A stretch of DNA of 64,000 bases from Pseudomonadota bacterium (lineage in GTDB: Bacteria; Pseudomonadota; Gammaproteobacteria; Acidithiobacillales; Acidithiobacillaceae). Below are positions 28,438 through 38,544 of this stretch, one piece after another. The stretch covers positions 42,982 through 106,981 of the forward strand of contig JAKARO010000004.1 in assembly GCA_021821885.1 (NCBI GenBank), in the 5' to 3' direction. A model generated the notes under the pieces. It searched no databases. It was not told the origin of the DNA and saw nothing but the letters and a program-made list of their open reading frames with translations. The translations under genes were made by a program, and so were the position numbers. The first letter of the stretch is position 1, and the number at the start of each line of letters is the position of its first letter.

Positions 28438-29489
28438 GCAGGGAACCTCCGCAGCGCGAGTCCGCAGGCAGTAGCGAGGGAGGAACCGTCGCTTTCAAGA
28501 AAGCGCTTGCTGATGCGGGGGGCGAGTTCCATCCCCGAAAAAGGATCTGGACTCTCCACGGGGAAATGGGTGAGGTTCTGAATCTGCAGTGCCAGACCGG
28601 GAAGATTGGCTCCGGCTCCAAAGAGCTGGATGGAGGAAATGGTGATATCGGGCATGCTGGCCTGAAAGAAGTCCAGGGTGCGGAAAATTTCCTGGGCCAG
28701 CTGGCGGATGAACGGGTCCCGTACGGCATTTTCGTAGCCCTGCGGTAATCCTCCATAGCGCTGCATACGCTGGGCGTCGGCAGGATCAAGGCCGAAATGC
28801 CGGGCAATTTCATCGGTGAGACGGGCGATACCAAAGCTGTGCTCGCGCGAATAGACGGGCTGTCCATTCTGGAAAGCATGGATATTGGTGTTGACGCTGC
28901 CAATGTCGACGAGAATGACGGCACCGTTCCCATGACCGGACTGGGGGCCATGGAAGCGTTCATACAGTTCCCAGAGTACAAATTGCTTTACGTCGATGAT
29001 CTTTGGTTTCAGACCACCTTCCTCCAGAACGGCCGCCCGGTCTTCGACAGTTTCCTTCTTGCAGGCCACAAGCAGGACCTGGCTATATCCCTTTCTGGAC
29101 TTGTCTGGCCCAAGAACCGTGAAATCAAAATTGACCGCGTTGATGGAAAAGGGAATGTATTGCCCTCCCTCAAAGCGGATCTGGTCACCGATCCCCTCTT
29201 CGTCCAGACCGGCGGGGAGAGAAATGATCTTGACGATGACGGCCGGGCCAGGAAGAGCGCTGGCGACCGATCTGGTGCGAATCCGGGAGCGGTCCAGCAT
29301 GACACGGATGGCACGGCTGACACTTTCTACATCCTGGATTTCCCGGTCATTCACCGCACCAGGGGGGAGGGGCTCGGAATCCGCATGTTCGATCCGAAAG
29401 TGTCCCCTGGTTTCCGAAAGTTCGACAATCCTGACAGCCTCCGGACTGATGTCCAGACCAAGCAGGGGAGGACGGGGCAAGCGCAGCAC
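28434..29489 (-). CDS. pilM: Type IV pilus actin-like ATPase PilM
   Basis: PilM is the cytoplasmic actin-fold partner of PilN. The 351-residue protein shows the phosphate-1 loop LGLDISPEAVRIVEL, the SALPGPAVIVKIISLP strand, the phosphate-2 loop ILVDIGSVNTN, and the adenosine region IQLFGAGANLPGLA. The start is GTG 29489 with AGGAAA a few bases upstream. It heads pilMNOPQ-aroKB-thyX-dgt. A likely sigma70 promoter lies about 90 bases upstream. Confidence 0.96.
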   Translation of the reverse strand: MLRLPRPPLLGLDISPEAVRIVELSETRGHFRIEHADSEPLPPGAVNDREIQDVESVSRAIRVMLDRSRIRTRSVASALPGPAVIVKIISLPAGLDEEGIGDQIRFEGGQYIPFSINAVNFDFTVLGPDKSRKGYSQVLLVACKKETVEDRAAVLEEGGLKPKIIDVKQFVLWELYERFHGPQSGHGNGAVILVDIGSVNTNIHAFQNGQPVYSREHSFGIARLTDEIARHFGLDPADAQRMQRYGGLPQGYENAVRDPFIRQLAQEIFRTLDFFQASMPDITISSIQLFGAGANLPGLALQIQNLTHFPVESPDPFSGMELAPRISKRFLESDGSSLATACGLALRRFPA

Positions 29490-29581
29490 GATCTTTTCCT
29501 TACGTTATCCGCTTTAGTCTGCTTACCGGGGTGCCGGACTCTCCGGCCTGGCTCCGAAAGCGCAATTTTGTTTCGGAAAGG

Positions 29582-29609
29582 AAATTAGCAGCATTCATCT
29601 GGGTGTCAA
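29582..29609 (-). promoter_or_regulatory. Sigma70-type promoter of the pilM operon
   Basis: On the minus strand a perfect TTGACA (29609-29604) is followed after 16 bases by TAATTT (29587-29582). The predicted start is near 29575, giving a leader of about 86 bases to the pilM GTG. A 6-bp perfect hairpin (GCCGGA/TCCGGC, 29533-29547) lies inside this leader. The -10 box is only partly consensus. Confidence 0.6.
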
Positions 29610-29696
29610 GGCAGTCTTGGGATGTTTCTGAAAATTTGGTTGGCTACGGGTGTCCGTTGCCTCCAGCTACGAATACACTTGTCATGGAGAGACTGG

Positions 29697-30194
29697 ATGG
29701 ATGGGAGGAATATGCCGGAACCCGGAGAGCAGGCGGATCTGTACTGGATGCGGCTTGCGCTTGACCAGGCCCGCGAAGCCATGGGGACAGGAGAGGTGCC
29801 GGTGGGCGCCACTTTGGTCAGCCCCAGCGGAGAACTTTTGGCACGGGCTTGCAATGCTCCCATCCTCCTATCGGATCCAACCGCCCATGCCGAAATTCTG
29901 GTGCTGCGCCGCGGGGCAGCACGGAGCGGCAATTACCGCCTTGGGGGATGTACGCTTTATGTGACCCTGGAGCCATGCGCCATGTGTGTCGGGGCCATCC
30001 AGCATGCACGTCTGGCCAGGGTGGTGTATGCTGCAGGGGACCCCAAAACCGGGGTGGTCCACAGCCAGCTCCATCTCCCCGATACTGGTCCTTTCAACCA
30101 CCGCCTGGAATGGCTCGGGGGGGTTCTGGCCGAGGAATCTGCCCTGCTTCTGCGCCAGTTTTTCCGCGCGCGCCGTTCCGGTGCAGGACTTTGA
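29697..30194 (+). CDS. tadA: tRNA adenosine(34) deaminase TadA
   Basis: TadA converts A34 of tRNA-Arg(ACG) to inosine in the wobble position. The 165-residue cytidine-deaminase-fold protein has the zinc and catalytic motif HAE (TAHAEILVLR) and EPCAMCVGA. The RVVYAAGDPKTGV segment and the FNHRLEWLGGVL tail are diagnostic of TadA. ATG 29697 has GGAGA six bases upstream; ATG 29712, with GGGAGG only three bases away, is an alternative. It diverges from pilM across a 207-base gap and begins a run of + strand genes. Confidence 0.95.
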   Translation: MDGRNMPEPGEQADLYWMRLALDQAREAMGTGEVPVGATLVSPSGELLARACNAPILLSDPTAHAEILVLRRGAARSGNYRLGGCTLYVTLEPCAMCVGAIQHARLARVVYAAGDPKTGVVHSQLHLPDTGPFNHRLEWLGGVLAEESALLLRQFFRARRSGAGL

Positions 30195-30209
30195 AAGGAT
30201 GCAGGCTGC

Positions 30210-30644
30210 ATGGAGCAGGTAGACGAACAGTGGGAAATTGAAACCCGGGGACGCGCTTTTTATGCCCTGGATGGTCGGATCGGGAAATGGCTGCAGGGTA
30301 TCCGGGCAGACCGTGGCTGGGTCCATGTGTTTGTCCCCCATACGTCGGCCAGTCTGATTCTTCAGGAAAATGCCGATCCTGACGTTCAGCAGGATATCCT
30401 GTACTTCCTGGACCGTCTTGTCCCCGATGGCGATCCTGCCTACCGGCATGGCAGTGAAGGGGCGGATGACATGTCTGCGCATCTGCGGACCATGTTTGGC
30501 CAGAACCAGACCAGCCTGCCGGTACAGGGGGGGAGGCTGCTTTTGGGGACATGGCAGGGGCTGTTTCTCTTTGAGCACCGGAAACGCCATCTCCGGCGGC
30601 GCATGCTTCTGAGTTTTGTCGGTTGGAGGAGTACCGGTGTCTGA
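30210..30644 (+). CDS. yjbQ: YjbQ-family protein (UPF0047, secondary thiamine-phosphate synthase type)
   Basis: This 144-residue protein matches the UPF0047/YjbQ family of small trimeric proteins. The family signature is clear: VHVFVPHTSASLILQENADP, then DDMSAHLRTMFGQNQTSLPVQGGRLLLGTWQG, with the conserved His and Asp. E. coli YjbQ has weak thiamine-phosphate synthase activity, but its physiological role is not settled. It follows tadA by 15 bases and overlaps the next unknown gene by eight bases. Confidence 0.9.
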   Translation: MEQVDEQWEIETRGRAFYALDGRIGKWLQGIRADRGWVHVFVPHTSASLILQENADPDVQQDILYFLDRLVPDGDPAYRHGSEGADDMSAHLRTMFGQNQTSLPVQGGRLLLGTWQGLFLFEHRKRHLRRRMLLSFVGWRSTGV

Positions 30645-31065
30645 TTTTTCGGCCGTCTATGGGGGGATGCTGTGGGCTATCCGGGAATGGGAGCAATGGG
30701 ACCGGCTGGTAGCCAGTTTGCAGGAAGACGCCGATGACGGATGGTATGTATATTATGTCGGCCAGAACCTTCCGGAGCACCCGCTGGATGCCACGGCTTT
30801 CCGCAGGATTTTGGGCGGGATCAGCGCTCTGCTCCACCGGGACCACCAGGAACGCTACCTGGGCATTGTGTATGCCGACGACAGGGAACGTCCGCGTCTG
30901 GTCAAAATCTATGACCCGAATAACCTGGGGTCGTCCTGTGGCAGTAGCGGCAAGCTGGTCCCCCCCGGCTGGATCCTGTCGCGGATGCCACCCGATCCGC
31001 TATCCGGCCCGGAGGTGCTTCCGGAAAACCGGAAGCACTGGTGGAAACAGCTGTTTTCCGGCTGA
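30637..31065 (+). CDS. Hypothetical protein, unknown family
   Basis: This 142-residue soluble protein was not recognised. It begins at GTG 30637, seven bases downstream of GGAGGAG, and overlaps the yjbQ stop. It is rich in aromatic residues (DDGWYVYYVGQNLPEHPL; KHWWKQLF at the C-terminus). A central stretch, RYLGIVYADDRERPRLVKIYDP, followed by a Cys-containing loop, looks like beta strands with a turn. No signal peptide or membrane helix is present. It lies nine bases before the MutS2-like gene, so co-expression is likely. A function cannot be assigned. Confidence 0.75.
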   Translation: MSDFSAVYGGMLWAIREWEQWDRLVASLQEDADDGWYVYYVGQNLPEHPLDATAFRRILGGISALLHRDHQERYLGIVYADDRERPRLVKIYDPNNLGSSCGSSGKLVPPGWILSRMPPDPLSGPEVLPENRKHWWKQLFSG

Positions 31066-31074
31066 GGAAACAAC

Positions 31075-32619
31075 GTGGAAGCTGATCTGAAATCCCTGGA
31101 ATTTGAGGGGATCCGCCGTCTGCTGGAAAAGCTTTGTGCGACGCCTTTTGGTGCGGATGCCGCGCGCAACCTGGCCCCGGCCCCAGACCTTGGTTCGGCG
31201 CGGCGGCTCCGGGATGCCATCACGGTAGCCCGTCTGGGGCTGGAGAGCGGTACTGGTCCGGTGCTCCCCGATCTCCCCGACATTCGCGCTGCCCTGCGTC
31301 AGGCGGCCCCATCCGGGGTTGCCCTTTCCGGTACTGCCCTTCGCAACCTCTGGAAGGTCCTGCTGGCCGGAAAAGAACTGAAACCGCATGTCGAAGCGCA
31401 TCCGGCCCTGCTACCGCAAGGCCCGGAGATGCTTGATGGCACAGGCGACCTGGCCGGCCGTATCGACGGCCTTCTGCTGCTTAATGGTGCAGTCCGGGAA
31501 GATGGCAGTGCTCTCCTGGAACAGCTGCACGCGGAAATGAAAAGGGAACGGGAAAGTGTGCAGCAGGAGATCCAGGCACAGTTGCGCCGGATGGCGGGTG
31601 CCAGAATGTACTGGACTGGACAGCGTCTTTGTATCCATCTTGGGGATGATAGACAGGAGAATCTCCGCGGTGTGCGGCGGGGAACGGGTCCGGGAGGGCA
31701 TGGTATTCTGATCGAGCCCATGGAGCTGGTGGGCCGGAACAACCAGCTGGAAAAACTGGCAGGCCGTGTCGAGCAGGAAAACCAGAGGACACTCCGGGCT
31801 CTTACGGATACTGTACGGGAGCGGCTCCCCGCCCTCCAGAAACTTGTGGATGCCCTGACCTGGATGGATCTGGCTATTGCAGGGGCCCAGCTGTCTATCC
31901 ACCTCCAGGGCAGGGCAGCTGAACTGGTGGAAGAGCCCATGCTCCATCTGGAAGAGGCATTCCATCCACAGCTTTGGCTCGCCTTTTCCGGCCAGGGCGG
32001 CCTTAAGCCTAAACCCCTGACCGTCCATCTGGACGCACAGTATCCAATTCTGGTGGTGACAGGACCCAATGCCGGTGGCAAAAGCGTGTCCCTCAAGACT
32101 GTAGGCCTGCTGGTTGTCATGGCCCACTGTGGACTGCACGTGCCTGTTTCTGGACGTGCGGTGATCGGACGGTTTACCCGGATTTTTGTGGATATGGGAG
32201 ATCCCCAGAGCCTGGCTTTTGCGCTTTCGACCTTTTCCGGCCATGTTCAAGTACTGAAGAGGCTGCTGGGGGAAGCGGACGGCCACTCATTGATACTCCT
32301 GGACGAGCTGGGGACCGGTACGGATCCGGAAGAGGGGGCAGCGCTGGCCATGGCGGTTCTGGATGAGCTGGCCAGCCGTGGAGCGCGTGGAATGGCAACC
32401 ACCCATCTGACTCCCATCAAAAGCTTCGCTGCCGGGCATCCGCATCTGCGCAATGCGTCCATGCGCTTTGACTACCAGAACCTGGAACCTACTTATGAAC
32501 TGCAGATGGATGTGGCCGGACAGTCCCTGGGGCTTGTGATCGCTGAAAAGGGAGGGCTGCCATCTGCCCTCGTCGAAAAGGCCCGCGGCTATTTGGCCGG
32601 TCTCCAGCGAGGTCCATAG
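31075..32619 (+). CDS. MutS2-like ATPase lacking the Smr nuclease domain
   Basis: The 514-residue protein follows the MutS2 plan: N-terminal core (LKSLEFEGIRRLLEK), a clamp-like helical region with a long coiled-coil (residues about 150-180 and 220-260), and a MutS-type ABC ATPase. Walker A is TGPNAGGKSVSLKT, Walker B is SLILLDELGTGTDPEEG, and the ABC-signature-like stretch is LSTFSGH. Typical MutS2 proteins are about 780 residues and end with an Smr endonuclease. This one stops right after the ATPase, and a new operon follows. It may act in ribosome rescue or recombination control, as proposed for MutS2, but without its own nuclease. GTG 31075 has GAGGAA upstream. Confidence 0.87.
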   Translation: MEADLKSLEFEGIRRLLEKLCATPFGADAARNLAPAPDLGSARRLRDAITVARLGLESGTGPVLPDLPDIRAALRQAAPSGVALSGTALRNLWKVLLAGKELKPHVEAHPALLPQGPEMLDGTGDLAGRIDGLLLLNGAVREDGSALLEQLHAEMKRERESVQQEIQAQLRRMAGARMYWTGQRLCIHLGDDRQENLRGVRRGTGPGGHGILIEPMELVGRNNQLEKLAGRVEQENQRTLRALTDTVRERLPALQKLVDALTWMDLAIAGAQLSIHLQGRAAELVEEPMLHLEEAFHPQLWLAFSGQGGLKPKPLTVHLDAQYPILVVTGPNAGGKSVSLKTVGLLVVMAHCGLHVPVSGRAVIGRFTRIFVDMGDPQSLAFALSTFSGHVQVLKRLLGEADGHSLILLDELGTGTDPEEGAALAMAVLDELASRGARGMATTHLTPIKSFAAGHPHLRNASMRFDYQNLEPTYELQMDVAGQSLGLVIAEKGGLPSALVEKARGYLAGLQRGP

Positions 32620-32622
32620 ATG

Positions 32623-32647
32623 GCTGTTTTCCGCACCAGCTTTTTTT
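32623..32647 (+). terminator. Weak possible intrinsic terminator after the MutS2-like gene
   Basis: GCTG at 32623-32626 can pair with CAGC at 32637-32640, followed immediately by seven T (32641-32647). The stem is only 4-5 bp, so termination would be partial. It lies just upstream of the ilvB promoter. Confidence 0.3.
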
Positions 32648-32649
32648 AT

Positions 32650-32678
32650 TTGACGCCATCAGCAAAAATGCATAGCGT
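32650..32678 (+). promoter_or_regulatory. Sigma70-type promoter for ilvBNC
   Basis: TTGACG and TAGCGT are separated by exactly 17 bases. The -35 box differs from consensus only at the last base; the -10 box is weaker. The leader to the ilvB ATG would be only about 25 bases, too short for a leader-peptide attenuator, and none was seen. Confidence 0.5.
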
Positions 32679-32707
32679 AGATCCCCAATCTTTTTAGGAG
32701 GATGTCG

Positions 32708-34453
32708 ATGGCAGCCCCACATGAGACCTTGGACCGCCCAGGCCCCCAACCCCACCCGGAAGAAATGACAGGTGCGGAGATTGTCGTGCGCGCCCTGCGT
32801 GACGAGGGGGTAGAGCTGGTCTTTGGCTATCCTGGTGGTGCTGTACTCTACATTTATGATGAGCTGGACAAGCAGGAAGCCGTCCGGCATATCCTGGTTC
32901 GCCACGAACAGGCTGCGGTCCATGCGGCGGATGCCTATGCCCGGGCTAGTGGACGGGTCGGAGTAGCCCTGGTTACGAGTGGTCCGGGAGCCACCAATGC
33001 CGTAACCGGGATTGCAACCGCCTATATGGATTCGATTCCCTTGGTGATTATCACTGGACAGGTGCCGGTTGCGCTGATCGGGAACGACGCTTTCCAGGAA
33101 GTTGATACCGTGGGCATCACCCGTCCCTGTACCAAGCACAATTTTCTGGTCCGGGATATCCGGGATCTCGCATCTACCATACGGAAGGCGTTTTTTATCG
33201 CCGCTTCCGGACGGCCCGGCCCGGTTCTGGTGGACATCCCCAAAGACGTTACGGCCAAGCGCTGTACCTACCAGTATTCCGAGAAGGTGCATCTGCGTTC
33301 TTACCGGCCTACGGTCCGGGGCCATTCTGGCCAGGTGCGCAAGGCGCTGCAGCTGATCGCCAGTGCAGAACGCCCGCTTTTCTACACTGGTGGGGGTATC
33401 GTTCTCGCCAATGCTTCCGAAGACCTGGTCCGGATGGTGCGGCACTTCGGGGCACCGGTTACCAATACCCTCATGGGACTCGGAGCCTATCCGGCTTCTG
33501 ACCGCCAGTTTGTGGGCATGCTGGGTATGCATGGTACTTACGAGGCCAACATGGCGGTGCAGCACTGTGACGTCCTGGTGGCCCTGGGAGCGCGTTTTGA
33601 TGACCGGGTCACCGGAAATCTCAGCCACTTTGCCCCCCATGCCAGGATTGTCCATGTGGACGTGGATCCGTCCTCCATTTCCAAAAACGTGAAGGTAGAT
33701 ATTCCCATTGTGGGAGATCTTCGTTCCGTACTGGCAGAAATGAATGAGGTGGTACTGGAATCCGGGATGCGTTGTGACCCTGCAGCTCTCGAGCGGTGGT
33801 GGGCGCAGATTGGAGAATGGCGCGCCCGCCACTGTCTGCATTATGAGATGGATGAAAATGTAATCAAGCCCCAGTTTGTGGTCCAGAAGCTCCACGAACT
33901 GACAGGCGGAGGGGCAATTGTTACATCGGATGTGGGCCAGCACCAGATGTGGGCTGCCCAGTTCTACGGGTTTGACCGGCCCCGGCGCTGGATTAACAGT
34001 GGCGGTCTGGGAACCATGGGGTTTGGCTTGCCTGCCGCGATGGGGGCCCAGATGGCCGAGCCGGACAGTACCGTCGTATGCATCACCGGGGAGGGCAGTA
34101 TCCAGATGAATATCCAGGAGCTGTCTACCTGCGCCCAGTACCGGCTTCCGGTCAAGATCGCCTGCCTGAACAACCACTACCTTGGAATGGTACGGCAGTG
34201 GCAGGAATTTTTTTATGAGAACCGTTATGCAATGAGCTATGTGGATGCCCTGCCAGATTTTGTCCGGCTGGCAGAGGCCTATGGCCATGTGGGGCTCAGG
34301 GCGGAGAGGCCTTCCGAGGTGGAACCGGTAATCCGGGAGGCACTGAGGCTGAAGGACCGTACAGTTTTTATGGATTTCCATGTGGACAGGACGGAGAACG
34401 TCTATCCGATGGTCCCGGCTGGTGCTGCCCTCTCTGACATGATCCTGGTCTGA
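32708..34453 (+). CDS. ilvB: Acetolactate synthase large (catalytic) subunit
   Basis: This TPP enzyme makes 2-acetolactate or 2-aceto-2-hydroxybutyrate, the first common step to valine, leucine and isoleucine. The 581-residue protein shows FGYPGGAVLYIYD and the catalytic Glu of VRHEQAAVHAADAYAR. The FAD-binding middle domain and the TPP/Mg motif ITGEGSIQMNIQEL...NN follow. AGGAGG at 32696-32701 fits ATG 32708 with six-base spacing; ATG 32702 abuts the ribosome site and is less likely. It forms an operon with ilvN and ilvC. The regulatory subunit starts three bases after its stop. Confidence 0.96.
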   Translation: MAAPHETLDRPGPQPHPEEMTGAEIVVRALRDEGVELVFGYPGGAVLYIYDELDKQEAVRHILVRHEQAAVHAADAYARASGRVGVALVTSGPGATNAVTGIATAYMDSIPLVIITGQVPVALIGNDAFQEVDTVGITRPCTKHNFLVRDIRDLASTIRKAFFIAASGRPGPVLVDIPKDVTAKRCTYQYSEKVHLRSYRPTVRGHSGQVRKALQLIASAERPLFYTGGGIVLANASEDLVRMVRHFGAPVTNTLMGLGAYPASDRQFVGMLGMHGTYEANMAVQHCDVLVALGARFDDRVTGNLSHFAPHARIVHVDVDPSSISKNVKVDIPIVGDLRSVLAEMNEVVLESGMRCDPAALERWWAQIGEWRARHCLHYEMDENVIKPQFVVQKLHELTGGGAIVTSDVGQHQMWAAQFYGFDRPRRWINSGGLGTMGFGLPAAMGAQMAEPDSTVVCITGEGSIQMNIQELSTCAQYRLPVKIACLNNHYLGMVRQWQEFFYENRYAMSYVDALPDFVRLAEAYGHVGLRAERPSEVEPVIREALRLKDRTVFMDFHVDRTENVYPMVPAGAALSDMILV

Positions 34454-34456
34454 ACG

Positions 34457-35999
<1,543 letters not shown>

Positions 36000-36128
36000 G
36001 GGCACTTCAGGTGCGGGCAGAGTGTGTGGGGATACGGAGCCAAAAATTGTTCCCTTCCCCCTCCACTTTGCTGCCGGCCTGGTTCCGAAAACTTCCCGGC
36101 AGTGCGCAGTCTTGATACCCTTGCGCTC

Positions 36129-36794
36129 ATGAAAAAGCACTATCCCTACCCCTTTTTTGCCCGTGAAGGCTGGTTCTACATGGGTACTCTTTCTATCGCC
36201 GTGTTGGCCTCCCTATGGTGGGGCTGGTGGTGGAGTTCCCTTCCCCTGTTCCTGCTCTGGGCGTTTGTAGTACAGTTTTTCCGGGATCCTCCCCGTTCCC
36301 TTCCTGAACCGATGGAGGGCGGAGTACTCTGTCCTGCAGATGGGCGGGTAATCGCCATTGAACAGACGGAAGACCCCTACCTTTCCCGCCCGGCACTGAA
36401 AGTCAGCATTTTCATGAACGTGTTTGATGTTCATGCCAACCGTGCCCCGGTCAGTGGAAGCGTGCGGCAGAACTGGTATTACCGGGGCCGGTTTTTTAAT
36501 GCTTCCCTGGACAAGGCATCCTTGGAGAATGAACGCAATGCGCTGTGGCTCCAGACGGCTCCAGGCCAGGATGTGACGGTGGTGCAGGTGGCCGGCCTGG
36601 TGGCGAGGAGGATTCTCTGCTATGTCCGCGAAGGAGAGGAAATCCGGATCGGACAGCGGTTTGGTTTCATCCGTTTCGGATCCCGCGTTGATACCTACCT
36701 GCCACCAGAGAGTACCGTTCTGGTCCACCTCGGAGAGCGTGTCCATTCAGGGTCACGCTGGATTGCCCGCCTCCCCAAAACGGTGGCCGTGTGA
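36129..36794 (+). CDS. psd: Phosphatidylserine decarboxylase proenzyme
   Basis: Psd makes phosphatidylethanolamine from phosphatidylserine and matures by self-cleavage to form a pyruvoyl group. The 221-residue protein is of the short, archaetidylserine-decarboxylase-like class. Two N-terminal membrane helices (about residues 17-50) precede the catalytic region. CPADGRV, FMNVFDVHANRAPVSG with its key His, and the cleavage site Gly184-Ser185 in RFGSRVD are seen. It overlaps pssA by four bases, so the two consecutive steps are coupled. A CTGCCGG/CCGGCAG inverted repeat lies upstream (36069-36107) without a T-run. Confidence 0.94.
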   Translation: MKKHYPYPFFAREGWFYMGTLSIAVLASLWWGWWWSSLPLFLLWAFVVQFFRDPPRSLPEPMEGGVLCPADGRVIAIEQTEDPYLSRPALKVSIFMNVFDVHANRAPVSGSVRQNWYYRGRFFNASLDKASLENERNALWLQTAPGQDVTVVQVAGLVARRILCYVREGEEIRIGQRFGFIRFGSRVDTYLPPESTVLVHLGERVHSGSRWIARLPKTVAV

Positions 36795-37543
36795 CCCAGC
36801 GTTATACCCGCCGGGGGGTCTACCTGCTCCCGAACCTGTTTACCACAGGCAGCCTGTTTGCAGGCTTTTACGCCATCATTTCAGCCATTCATGGCAATTA
36901 CCGGATTGCATCCATCGTGATTTTCATTGCCATGCTGCTTGATGGCCTGGATGGACGGATAGCACGCATGACCGGGACCCAGAGTGCTTTTGGGGCAGAA
37001 TACGATTCCCTTGCGGATGTGATTGCTTTTGGAATGGCACCGGCAATTCTGACGTTTCTCTGGGGACTGCAGAGGTTTGGAAAATTTGGGTGGCTGGGAG
37101 CCTTCATTTTTACTGCCTGTGGTGCGCTTCGCCTGGCCCGTTTCAACAGCCAGGCACACAGTGAATCCAAACGCTACTTCCAGGGGCTGCCTATTCCTAC
37201 AGCGGCGGTAGTTCTGGCGAGTCTGGTCTGGGTTACCACCGGGGAAGGCTATCCCTGGCTAAACCGGATTGCCCAGGGCCTGGCCCTGGTGCTGGTATAT
37301 CTCCTTGGACTGCTGATGGTCAGCAATATTCGTTACCGGAGTTTCAAGGATCTGGACCTGCATGGGCGCATGCCCTTTGCCCTCGCCATTATTCTGGTGC
37401 TGGTAGTTGCAGCCATTTCCATCCATCCCCCACTGATGCTGCTTATTGCTGGGATCGCATATACGCTTGCCGGGCCCCTGGTCACCCTGTGGCAGTTACA
37501 CCAGCGGCGGACGAAAAGGCGGCGGAGTCCGGGCACTGACTAG
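36791..37543 (+). CDS. pssA: CDP-diacylglycerol-serine O-phosphatidyltransferase
   Basis: PssA makes phosphatidylserine from CDP-diacylglycerol and serine, supplying Psd. The 250-residue integral membrane protein has the CDP-alcohol phosphotransferase motif DGLDGRIARMTG, then AFGAEYDSLAD with the final catalytic Asp residues. About eight hydrophobic helices and an Arg/Lys-rich tail are present. The start is GTG 36791, overlapping the psd stop. It belongs to the type II (Bacillus-like) PssA class rather than the E. coli phospholipase-D-like class. Confidence 0.95.
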   Translation: MTQRYTRRGVYLLPNLFTTGSLFAGFYAIISAIHGNYRIASIVIFIAMLLDGLDGRIARMTGTQSAFGAEYDSLADVIAFGMAPAILTFLWGLQRFGKFGWLGAFIFTACGALRLARFNSQAHSESKRYFQGLPIPTAAVVLASLVWVTTGEGYPWLNRIAQGLALVLVYLLGLLMVSNIRYRSFKDLDLHGRMPFALAIILVLVVAAISIHPPLMLLIAGIAYTLAGPLVTLWQLHQRRTKRRRSPGTD

Positions 37544-37564
37544 GACACGCATGACGGGGACCGG

Positions 37565-38219
37565 TCACGGAGATACCCGTATGATCATGTAGGCAAGAAC
37601 GGCCGTAACACTGAGCAGGATAATCCCGTAAACACTGTATAGGACTTTGTGGATCCGGTATTCTCCCTGGTCGACCTTCTTGACCGTCCGTATGAAATTG
37701 ATGCCGCCAATGACCAGGTTGGTCACCCCAAGGATGATAAAGACAATCCCCATCCCGGAAAAACCCCGCCCTATTTTCAGACTGCTATGAAGCATGACCG
37801 AAAGCTGCTGAAGGAAAAAGTCGAATTTCTCTATGACAAAACCGAAGGCGATCAGCCCGATTCCAGTCCTTACCCAGGCAAGGAAAGTTCGCTCTGCGGC
37901 CATGTAAATGCGAGGATCTATGATTTCCTTGGCGGACACGGCTTCCCCCCTGCCAATGTGTTTGAGGTCGGACATGAACCAGAATGCTACCACAAAAATC
38001 AGTACTACAGCCGGCCAGGTAAGCAGGCGGTAGATCTCCGAAAAAAAAATGGGATAATTGGATCTCGTTGAAAGCCCGGAACAGATAGGCTAGCCTGGCG
38101 GAGAGCAGACCGGTGCCAATGGAAAGAAAAAGGAACTTGAAATACCCGAGGTAAGTCCGTTCCAGGGCCATGTAAAGCCTGGGTTCCTGGACGGTCTGCA
38201 GATGGCGGAGGAGAATCAT
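37565..38219 (-). pseudogene. Tandem DUF202 membrane protein interrupted by a frameshift at a T9 tract
   Basis: Two halves of one protein lie in different frames. The first (from ATG 38219) gives EPRLYMALERTYLGYFKF and a membrane helix. It then runs into nine T on the coding strand (38049-38041) and continues as nonsense to 37785. In the frame that becomes available one base later, the sequence continues SEIYRLLTWPAVVLIFVVAF, then a second copy, DPRIYMAAERTFLAWVRT, and three more helices to 37565. Removing one T would restore a 217-residue protein with two DUF202 repeats. The second half could also be made alone from ATG 37975. This may be a real mutation, phase variation, transcript slippage or a sequencing error in the homopolymer. 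DUF202 function is unknown. It lies downstream of ubiK. Confidence 0.75.
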
Positions 38220-38270
38220 GGGGCTGGGCTTGCCGGGAAAACTGGAAAAGCGCTGCAGGAAGGGGAACGG

Positions 38271-38534
38271 CTAGTCCCCAGCGGGTTCTTCTGTCACATG
38301 GCGGGCGGTTTCCATGCCGGCCATCCGGTTTTCAAGGGTGGAAATTCTGGCTGCCAGGCGTGCTACCAGTTCCTGCTGGACCTCAAATTCATCGCGGGTC
38401 ACGAGATCCAGGCGGTCGAGGGCGTTGGAAATGACTGCACGGATCTGTTTGTCTACATCTTCTTTGACGTTGCCTAATCGGGCTACTGCCTCACCAATGG
38501 CGGCGGCAATATCATCAGCAATACGGTGTTGCAT
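38271..38534 (-). CDS. ubiK: UbiK accessory factor (BMFP family)
   Basis: UbiK assists aerobic ubiquinone synthesis as part of the Ubi lipid-binding complex. This 87-residue protein has the BMFP layout: an amphipathic N-terminal helix, then a C-terminal coiled-coil with the conserved FEVQQELVARLAARISTLE stretch. AAGGAG lies six bases upstream of the ATG. It sits ten bases after a UbiH/UbiF-family monooxygenase, which supports the ubiquinone role. Confidence 0.9.
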   Translation of the reverse strand: MQHRIADDIAAAIGEAVARLGNVKEDVDKQIRAVISNALDRLDLVTRDEFEVQQELVARLAARISTLENRMAGMETARHVTEEPAGD

Positions 38535-38544
38535 TGGGGTCTCC

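Noticed and set aside
34081..34110. GEG in place of GDG in the ilvB TPP motif as a defect
   Set aside because: GEGSIQM-type motifs are, as I recall, common in betaproteobacterial acetolactate synthases, so it is probably normal variation.
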